A stretch of DNA of 5,465 nucleotides from positions 1 through 5,465 of the forward strand of contig CAMYKJ010000083.1 in assembly GCA_947258945.1 (NCBI GenBank), in the 5' to 3' direction. Within the stretch, counting starts at the first letter, position 1; each line of letters begins with the position of its first letter. Below, in pieces: positions 1-4,380 of the stretch. Position numbers and translations under genes: made by a program. The notes under the pieces are model-generated. The model was not told where the DNA came from. It saw nothing but the letters and a program-made list of their open reading frames with translations, and did not search any database. Origin of the DNA: an uncultured Ectothiorhodospiraceae bacterium. GTDB lineage: Bacteria; Pseudomonadota; Gammaproteobacteria; UBA9214.

Positions 1-1044
1 GCCTTCGATGGTTTTCGAATTGACACCCTCCAGTTGCTCGCCGACCTGGCTGAGCATGGACTGGGTAATCACCAGCTCGCCTACCATATTAATCAGACCA
101 TCCACCTTGTCGATGGCGACACGGATAGAGCCTGATTCCTTGCTGCCGCCGGCGTCCTTGCGCGTGGCGGATGGTTGTGTGTTCTGGCTGGTTGCGGTGT
201 CTGCGCCTGTTGCAGACGGCGCAGTCGCACCACCGTTATCGGCTTCAGCTGCAGGGGGACTCGCCGTTGCCTGTGTGGCTGTTGGCTCCGCTATATCGAC
301 GATAGCGGATTCGTGCAGGGGCGTAATGTCCAGTTCGCAATCGCCCTCGGACCAGTCGAATACCTCGTCTACCTGCTCCCTGCTGATGTTTCCGCGCAGC
401 TCCAGCTGCCAGCTGATGTAACAGTTTTCCGGTTCAATATCTGTCAGATCCGGGAGCGCAGAAATATCCGCCGTGCTGCTTAGCTCGCCGAGCAGCGCGA
501 GTTCCCTGAAAATCCTGACGGGGTCATTGCCGGATTTCAGGATATCGGCATGTGGTTTGAAGCTGATGTTCCAGCCGGCGCCCTGCTGTTTCGTTTCAGT
601 GTCGGCCGGCCCGTCTGTTTCTTCCTCAATAACCGGTGCCGGTGTGTCGGTGTCACCGGCTGTTGCGAGCATCTCGTCAAGACGTTGCTTGACGCCATCG
701 ATACGCGGCTGATCACTGTCGCACTTGTCCCTGGCGGCATTGACCATGTCGCGCAGGCAATCCACCGATTCCAGTAACAGGTCCACGGCAGGGCGCGTCA
801 CGCTGCGGCGACCGTCGCGCATCTCGTCCAGCAGGGTTTCCATGACGTGGGTGAATTCCGAGATATCGGAAAAACCAAAGGAAGCGCCGCCACCCTTGAT
901 CGAGTGTGCGGCACGGAAGATGGCGTTGATTTCCTCGATGTCCGTGCCCTGATCCAGTGTCAGCAGCCCGGATTCCATTACCTCGAGACCCTCGAAGCAC
1001 TCTTCGAAGAACACGTCATGAAATTCCGAAAGATCGATCGACAT
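1..1044 (-). CDS. cheA: Chemotaxis histidine kinase CheA, N-terminal part (C-terminus beyond left edge)
   Basis: CheA is the cytoplasmic kinase that couples chemoreceptors (through CheW) to CheY phosphorylation. The minus frame is open from the ATG at 1044 to the left edge, 348 codons without a stop. Residues 1-125 form a P1/HPt domain. The motif AAHSIKGGGASFGF places the phospho-acceptor at His47 (codon 904-906). Residues 127-157 are an acidic, Pro/Thr-rich linker. Residues 158-243 (WNISFKPH..GNDP.., ending near VFDWSEGDCEL) match the CheY-binding-type middle domain common in CheA proteins. Residues 250-303 are an Ala/Thr/Ser/Pro linker. From about 304, SIRVAIDKVDGLINMVGELV opens the dimerisation (P3) domain. 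The ATPase and CheW-like domains lie outside the window. The start is supported by a modest purine-rich site (ACAGGGAACAGGG) just before the ATG and by the HPt domain beginning at once. The next gene upstream on this strand ends in a terminator, so cheA probably has its own promoter and no cheY or cheZ directly in front. Identity is very secure. Confidence 0.96.
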   Translation of the reverse strand, partial: MSIDLSEFHDVFFEECFEGLEVMESGLLTLDQGTDIEEINAIFRAAHSIKGGGASFGFSDISEFTHVMETLLDEMRDGRRSVTRPAVDLLLESVDCLRDMVNAARDKCDSDQPRIDGVKQRLDEMLATAGDTDTPAPVIEEETDGPADTETKQQGAGWNISFKPHADILKSGNDPVRIFRELALLGELSSTADISALPDLTDIEPENCYISWQLELRGNISREQVDEVFDWSEGDCELDITPLHESAIVDIAEPTATQATASPPAAEADNGGATAPSATGADTATSQNTQPSATRKDAGGSKESGSIRVAIDKVDGLINMVGELVITQSMLSQVGEQLEGVNSKTIEG

Positions 1045-1257
1045 CCCTGTTCCCTGTATGCTTTAGTGCTTGATTCGCAGACTAAAAGAGGGCCGGTCCG
1101 GTGCGCTCAATCGACATTTTTTTGACGCATAAAAGGCTTATGCCGGCAACCCACGATCCGGTTACGGCTCAGGCAGTTACACAGGCAGCGGGGACGAGCC
1201 CGGTTGCCACGCATGCAATGCAGGCATGGCACCACGCCCGCTTCACGGGGCTACATG
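1045..1257. other. Intergenic spacer upstream of cheA
   Basis: About 210 bases with no convincing gene. Both strands carry open frames here, but they lack ribosome-binding sites and recognisable protein character. The cheA promoter should lie in this stretch, because a terminator closes the preceding minus-strand gene. On the minus strand the best sigma-70-like pair I see is TTGAGC with a 17-nt spacer to TTTTAG (roughly 1081-1109). Its -10 box is poor, so I do not call it. A flagellar sigma-28 box is not convincing either. Confidence 0.5.
1127..1148. repeat. Palindromes upstream of cheA
   Basis: GCATAA (1127-1132) and TTATGC (1138-1143) form a perfect 6-bp inverted repeat around a 5-nt spacer. 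It runs into the 8-bp palindrome TGCCGGCA (1141-1148). The pair lies 83-104 bp upstream of the cheA start in an otherwise featureless spacer, so it could be a regulator-binding site. No T-run follows on either strand in the sense needed for a terminator. Function is inferred from position only. Confidence 0.35.
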
Positions 1258-1290
1258 AAAAAAAAGCTCACGGGGCGAGTAATCGCCCCG
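1258..1290 (-). terminator. Rho-independent terminator of the histone-like gene
   Basis: Read on the minus strand, CGGGGCGA (1290-1283) pairs perfectly with TCGCCCCG (1278-1271) around a 4-nt loop. The 8-bp GC-rich stem is followed after 5 nt (TGAGC) by eight consecutive T residues (1265-1258). It begins 28 nt after the stop codon of the basic protein gene, as expected for its terminator. It should also insulate cheA from readthrough. Confidence 0.88.
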
Positions 1291-1317
1291 AAGAGTGTCA
1301 GACCGCAGCGGCTTTCA

Positions 1318-1974
1318 TCAGGAGCGTTTTCTTGCCGCTGCCTTTTTGCGGGTTGTTGTTTTCCTGGCGACGGTCTTCCTTACGGTTCCTGTCTTGCGGG
1401 CAGTGGTTTTCCTGGTGGTCCCCGTTTTCTTCCGCGCAACAGGTTTTTTCCTGGTCTTTGTGACTGCCTTCTTGCGCGCAACAGGTTTCTTCCTGGTCTT
1501 TGCGACTGCCTTTTTTCTTGCGGCAGGTGTCTTCCTGGTCTGCCTCCTGGCCGGTGTTTTTCGTGCAGCAGCCTTTTTCCTGCGACCTGCTTTCTTTTTG
1601 GTCTTCTTCGGTGACTTCGCAATGGCCTTTCTCAGGGTTTTAAAGTGACTGGCAATGACACCCCCCAGGCTCTCGCCCACTTCCCCGATATCCTTGACCA
1701 GTTCATGCAAATCATCGGTCACTTCCTTGCTGGTTACCCTGTCCTTGACCGCCACCGTGGTACCTCTAGCCGCCTTCGCGGTATTGGCCATTTTCCCGCC
1801 AATGAAATCGAAACTGCTCTTGATTTCTTCAAGAACAACCCCGCCTGTCTTCTCGACTTCGTCCACCACACCGCGTGCGGCACCCTTGAACTTGCCACCA
1901 GCACCCTTGTTGAGCTTTTTGTTTGCCTTCTTGCCCTTTTTACCTTTTTTGCCTTTTTTGCCCTTATTAGCCAT
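1318..1974 (-). CDS. Histone H1-like / AlgP-like lysine- and arginine-rich DNA-binding protein
   Basis: Predicted 218-residue, extremely basic protein, probably nucleoid-associated, in the broad class of bacterial H1-like proteins (AlgP of Pseudomonas, BpH1 of Bordetella, chlamydial Hc proteins). Three parts are visible. Residues 1-30 are a Lys/Gly tail with four GKK units (5-16). Residues 34-118 are a non-repetitive region with acidic and hydrophobic residues (VVDEVEKTG, VTDDLHELVKDIGEVGES), likely amphipathic helices. Residues 119-218 are almost only K, R, A, T, P and V, with two near-identical 14-residue repeats (156-183) and three 11-residue repeats (184-216). The start at 1974 is chosen because GGAGG lies 8 nt upstream and the basic tail begins there; the frame extends 55 codons further but crosses the promoter region. 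A strong terminator follows. DNA condensation or transcriptional modulation is inferred from composition, since such tails are low complexity and homology claims are weak. The central domain could instead mediate oligomerisation or a non-DNA role. Confidence 0.85.
   Translation of the reverse strand: MANKGKKGKKGKKGKKANKKLNKGAGGKFKGAARGVVDEVEKTGGVVLEEIKSSFDFIGGKMANTAKAARGTTVAVKDRVTSKEVTDDLHELVKDIGEVGESLGGVIASHFKTLRKAIAKSPKKTKKKAGRRKKAAARKTPARRQTRKTPAARKKAVAKTRKKPVARKKAVTKTRKKPVARKKTGTTRKTTARKTGTVRKTVARKTTTRKKAAARKRS
1327..1425 (-). repeat. Degenerate 33-bp repeat (3 x 11 residues) inside the histone-like gene
   Basis: Residues 184-216 divide into TGTTRKTTARK, TGTVRKTVARK and TTTRKKAAARK, an 11-residue period directly after the 14-residue repeats. 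The copies have diverged more than the 42-bp units. They place basic RK and ARK clusters at regular spacing in the C-terminal tail. Confidence 0.7.
1426..1509 (-). repeat. Tandem 42-bp repeat inside the histone-like gene
   Basis: Two head-to-tail 42-bp copies (in frame 1509-1468 and 1467-1426) differ at only a few bases and encode AVAKTRKKPVARKK and AVTKTRKKPVARKK (residues 156-183). A degenerate partial third copy extends to about 1545. The near-identity of the DNA, not only of the protein, indicates recent duplication or slippage, so copy number may vary between strains. Confidence 0.85.
1927..1962 (-). repeat. 9-bp repeat encoding (GKK)4 in the N-terminal tail
   Basis: Four tandem 9-bp units encode Gly-Lys-Lys at residues 5-16 with variable AAA/AAG codons. 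The A-rich tract is a potential slippage site near the start of the gene. It adds a second basic tail to a protein whose main basic region is at the other end. Confidence 0.75.
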
Positions 1975-1990
1975 GTCTGTCGCCTCCAAG

Positions 1991-2021
1991 TTGTTTTGGC
2001 CTGCCCTACTGGCAGTATAAT
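1991..2021 (+). promoter_or_regulatory. Predicted sigma-70 promoter of the antiporter-usp operon
   Basis: A perfect -10 hexamer TATAAT lies at 2016-2021. The -35 is weak: the TTGTTT / GTTTTG region at 1991-1998 gives spacers of 17-19 nt depending on alignment. Transcription would start near 2028 and leave a leader of about 64 nt before the ATG at 2092. The -10 overlaps the -10 of the opposite promoter. Confidence 0.6.
2001..2015. promoter_or_regulatory. Candidate operator: inverted repeat CTGCC-N5-GGCAG
   Basis: CTGCC (2001-2005) and GGCAG (2011-2015) are a perfect 5-bp inverted repeat with a 5-nt centre. It fills most of the -35/-10 spacer of the plus promoter and covers the start point and the edge of the -10 box of the minus promoter. 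A protein bound here could affect both genes. The short arms mean chance is possible. Confidence 0.35.
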
Positions 2022-2041
2022 TTATTGTAAGATTGATACAA
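2014..2041 (-). promoter_or_regulatory. Predicted sigma-70 promoter of the histone-like gene
   Basis: On the minus strand, TTGTAT (2041-2036) is followed after a 16-nt spacer by TATACT (2019-2014). Transcription would start near 2007, giving a leader of about 33 nt with the GGAGG ribosome-binding site. It shares bases 2016-2019 with the -10 of the plus-strand promoter. Confidence 0.6.
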
Positions 2042-2049
2042 CTCGAATT

Positions 2050-2074
2050 CCCGGCATGCATAAACAAGGCCGGG
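2050..2074 (+). promoter_or_regulatory. Hairpin in the antiporter mRNA leader
   Basis: CCCGGC (2050-2055) and GCCGGG (2069-2074) form a perfect 6-bp GC-rich stem around a 13-nt loop, inside the predicted 5' leader and 9 nt before the GGGGGAG ribosome-binding site (2083-2089). It could stabilise the leader or influence translation. The in-frame ATG at 2056 falls in the loop and has no ribosome-binding site. Confidence 0.35.
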
Positions 2075-2091
2075 TAACACAAGGGGGAGCA

Positions 2092-3153
2092 ATGGAATAC
2101 ACGGTGTTGCAATGGATTGGTGACGAGGTGGTCCTGCAACAGTTCGTGTCCGGGCTTTCCACCACCAGCCTGTTGCTGATTATCGCTGTCTGTATCGCCC
2201 TGCTGTCGAAGGGGGCGGACTGGATGATCGACGGTGTGGTCGATCTGGCCGAGCGTACCGGACTGCCGAAGATCGTGATCGGCGCGACGGTTGTCTCCCT
2301 GGGGACCACACTGCCGGAGGCCTTTGTCTCCGTCATGGCCGCCTACATGGGGAATCCGGGCCTGGCACTCGGTAACGGGGTCGGGTCTATCATCGCAGAT
2401 ACCGGCCTCATATTCGGGCTGACCTGCATACTCGCAGCCGTTCCCGTCAACCGCTTCATCCTGAACCGTACCGGCTGGGTCCAGATCGGTAGCGCGATAC
2501 TGCTGGTCATCATCGCCGTTGCGGCCCTGTACACCACCGACAACGAACCGATGCTGAACCGCTGGGTCGGTTTCCTGTTTCTGTCGTTACTGGCCGTCTA
2601 CCTGTACGTTACCTACGTGTGGGCCAGGCAGGGTGCTTCGTCTATGGAAGAAGAGGTGCCGGCCCACGAGTTGATGGGGCTGGGAAAGTGCTGGCTACTG
2701 GTGACCAGCGGACTGATACTGGTCGTTGGCGGCGCGCGCGTGCTGGTGCCTGCGGCATCGGAGATCGCGATCCGCTTCGGCGTGCCGGATGATGTCATCG
2801 CCGCCACCATGGTCGCCTTCGGCACCTCCCTGCCCGAACTCATGACCGCCATTGCTGCTGTTCGCAAGGGCCACCCCGAAATAACGATAGGCAACATTGT
2901 GGGTGCAGACGTACTCAACGTCCTGTTTGTGATCGGTGCAGCCGCAGCCGCCGCACCACTTGCGATCCCGGAAAACTTTTACTACTTCCACTTTCCGGCC
3001 ATGCTCGCCATACTCGTCTCGTTCCGGATTTTTATCTCCATGAACAGGGCCGGTGTATTTTATCGCTGGCAGGGCGTGTGGTTGCTGGGAATCTATGGAG
3101 TATACATAACCCTGGGTTATGTACTGAACGTCGGCTCGGCCCACCCCGTATAA
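2092..3153 (+). CDS. CaCA-family sodium/calcium antiporter
   Basis: A 353-residue inner-membrane cation exchanger of the calcium/cation antiporter family, the usual size for bacterial YrbG/MjNCX-type members, with about 10 hydrophobic segments in two homologous halves. The two alpha repeats are clear. Alpha-1 has GATVVSLGTTLPE (Glu76) followed by ALGNGVGSIIADTG (95-105 region). Alpha-2 has ATMVAFGTSLPE (Glu249) followed by TIGNIVGADVLNV (266-277). The acidic loop SSMEEEVPAHE (183-193) separates the halves. The two glutamates match Glu54 and Glu213 of MjNCX. The residues 27 further on are Asp103 and Asn276, whereas MjNCX has Asn81 and Asp240, an apparent exchange. Ser236 of MjNCX corresponds to Ala272. 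The start at 2092 follows GGGGGAG; ATG 2056 is possible but lacks such a site. The stop at 3151-3153 is 10 nt before the usp gene, so the two are probably cotranscribed. Na+/Ca2+ exchange is the family function; actual ion preference is not certain. Confidence 0.93.
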   Translation: MEYTVLQWIGDEVVLQQFVSGLSTTSLLLIIAVCIALLSKGADWMIDGVVDLAERTGLPKIVIGATVVSLGTTLPEAFVSVMAAYMGNPGLALGNGVGSIIADTGLIFGLTCILAAVPVNRFILNRTGWVQIGSAILLVIIAVAALYTTDNEPMLNRWVGFLFLSLLAVYLYVTYVWARQGASSMEEEVPAHELMGLGKCWLLVTSGLILVVGGARVLVPAASEIAIRFGVPDDVIAATMVAFGTSLPELMTAIAAVRKGHPEITIGNIVGADVLNVLFVIGAAAAAAPLAIPENFYYFHFPAMLAILVSFRIFISMNRAGVFYRWQGVWLLGIYGVYITLGYVLNVGSAHPV

Positions 3154-3163
3154 AGGAAGACCT

Positions 3164-4078
3164 ATGAAAATTTTGCTTGCAACTGACGGTTCAGACAGCG
3201 CCAGGGACGCGGTGGACCTGCTGATACGCTTTCCGTTCCCGAAAAACAGCAGTGCCACGGTCATGGCAGTGATCGACGACAAAAAGTTTAGCGTGGACGA
3301 TTCCTACGGTTTCGACGAGGACCAGTACAGATTATTGCAGGAAACAGAGCAGACCGTTCACGATGAGAGCGAGCAGTTACTTGCTGCCGAGTCGGCACGG
3401 CTGCGGGACGCGGGCTGGTCAGGTTCGACCGAGATACGCAAGGGCGACCCGGCAGAGGAGATCATACAGGCCGCGGAAGAACTGCAACCGGATCTGGTCG
3501 TGCTGGGCTCACACGGGGTCAGCGGAATGAAACATTATCTGCTTGGCAATGTTTCCGACCGGGTCCTCAGACATGCCTGCTGTTCAGTACTTGTCGTAAA
3601 ACCATCGCCCAAACTGTCCACGCCGGCAGGATCCGCAGACCAGGCCCTGCCCTGGCGCATCCTCATGTCCTACGACGACTCGGAACCGGCAAAAAAGGCA
3701 ATCAGACTGTGCGCATCCCTGCCCTTCGATGATAATGCGGAAGTCAATGTGGTCAGTGTCATGCCCATGGTACACATGTATCGTCAGGATATACGCCAGC
3801 AGATGAATACCATCTGGCAGCAGCAAAAACATACCAGGAAGGAAGCCCTGAAGGGTGCAGTAAGTGCCCTGCAGTGGTCGACTCCACACGTATCATCCAC
3901 GCTTGTGGAGAGCACCGATGTTTCGCAAGCGATTCTTGATATTGCGGAGAAAGACGCAATGGATCTTGTTGTGCTCGGCTACAAGGGCCGGTCTGCAGTC
4001 AAGCGGTTTTTGCTCGGCTCCATCACCAGCCGCATAGTCCACCACGCACCGTGCTCCGTCATGGTGGTGAGAAACTAG
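3164..4078 (+). CDS. Tandem-domain universal stress protein (UspA family)
   Basis: A 304-residue cytoplasmic protein with two UspA domains, like E. coli UspE-type double Usp proteins. Domain 1 (1-147) starts KILLATDGSDSA with the acidic residue Asp8 and carries the nucleotide-loop pattern G115-x2-G118-x9-G128 followed by Asn129. Domain 2 (about 163-304) starts WRILMSYDDSEPA and carries G272-x2-G275-x9-G285-Ser286, the full ATP-binding consensus G-2x-G-9x-G-(S/T). Both domains end in the typical strand (CCSVLVVK, PCSVMVVRN). Domain 2 is therefore the likelier ATP binder, while domain 1 deviates at one position. The AAGGA ribosome-binding site (3153-3157) overlaps the antiporter stop codon, which supports translation from the same mRNA. 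Usp proteins bind ATP and act in stress survival; in operons with transporters they are often proposed to modulate them. That role here is inference. No intrinsic terminator follows. Confidence 0.94.
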   Translation: MKILLATDGSDSARDAVDLLIRFPFPKNSSATVMAVIDDKKFSVDDSYGFDEDQYRLLQETEQTVHDESEQLLAAESARLRDAGWSGSTEIRKGDPAEEIIQAAEELQPDLVVLGSHGVSGMKHYLLGNVSDRVLRHACCSVLVVKPSPKLSTPAGSADQALPWRILMSYDDSEPAKKAIRLCASLPFDDNAEVNVVSVMPMVHMYRQDIRQQMNTIWQQQKHTRKEALKGAVSALQWSTPHVSSTLVESTDVSQAILDIAEKDAMDLVVLGYKGRSAVKRFLLGSITSRIVHHAPCSVMVVRN

Positions 4079-4309
4079 CTAACCGCCCGTTACCGCCCGC
4101 GAAAATAACGCACCCGCCTCCGGATCAGTCGCCTGGCGCAGTGCTGTAGCAGTTGCCCGGTCGAATCACCGCTAGTTCACCCGTGCCGGTGAGACGTTTG
4201 CCGGCCGGCACCGGAGCGCCGGACTGAACACCACGGCGGCATCCCTGCATAACGCTATTTCCGAATATTATTACTTTTAACTCCTGCATTCCGGCCTGTT
4301 GCAGTCCTG
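4079..4309. other. Intergenic region after the usp gene, with a GC-rich inverted repeat
   Basis: No convincing gene on either strand; a 77-codon GTG-started minus frame has no ribosome-binding site or recognisable domain. A short direct repeat ACCGCCCG occurs twice, 10 bp apart, near 4081-4100. GTGCCGG (4183-4189) pairs with CCGGCAC (4205-4211), and CCGGTG (4186-4191) can pair alternatively with CACCGG (4209-4214). Neither stem has a T-run, so this is not a standard rho-independent terminator. The operon may end by a Rho-dependent mechanism here. Confidence 0.5.
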
Positions 4310-4337
4310 TTGCGATCCCGGCCAGCGCCCCTACAAT
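4310..4337 (+). promoter_or_regulatory. Predicted sigma-70 promoter of the lipoprotein gene
   Basis: TTGCGA (4310-4315), a 16-nt spacer and TACAAT (4332-4337) match the sigma-70 consensus at 4 of 6 and 5 of 6 positions. A start near 4344 would give a leader of about 37 nt to the TTG at 4381. It falls a few bases from the in-frame stop (TAA 4339-4341) that bounds the downstream reading frame. Confidence 0.6.
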
Positions 4338-4380
4338 GTAAGCAAAACAACTCGACACTTCTCAACAGGGGTGCAGGGGC

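Noticed and set aside
8..1000. Several open frames on the plus strand and one on the minus strand within cheA.
   Set aside because: The minus-strand CheA frame is confirmed by domain motifs over its whole length. The others show no family signature or ribosome-binding site.
1109..1122. GTCGATTG, similar to the -10 of flagellar sigma-28 promoters, upstream of cheA.
   Set aside because: No TAAAGTTT-like -35 is present at the required 11-nt spacing, so the match is probably chance.
1219..1234. GG-N10-GC pattern resembling a sigma-54 promoter toward cheA (TGGTGCCATGCCTGCA on the minus strand).
   Set aside because: Only part of the -24 and -12 consensus matches, it lies about 175 bp from cheA, and a similar chance match occurs on the other strand at the same place.
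1295..1648. Plus-strand frame that looks like a very hydrophobic membrane protein rich in F, V, L and A.
   Set aside because: It is the complement of the repetitive basic tail of the histone-like gene. The hydrophobicity follows from AAA/AAG codons read in antisense.
1645..2091. The antiporter frame stays open for 149 codons upstream of its ATG, antisense to the histone-like gene.
   Set aside because: The Lys/Arg-rich codons of the minus-strand gene read as Phe/Leu/Pro on the other strand and yield few stops. The segment has no ribosome-binding site at its start and crosses the promoter region.
4125..4358. 77-codon GTG-started minus-strand frame in the intergenic region after usp.
   Set aside because: It lacks a convincing ribosome-binding site, overlaps the lipoprotein promoter, and shows no recognisable domain.
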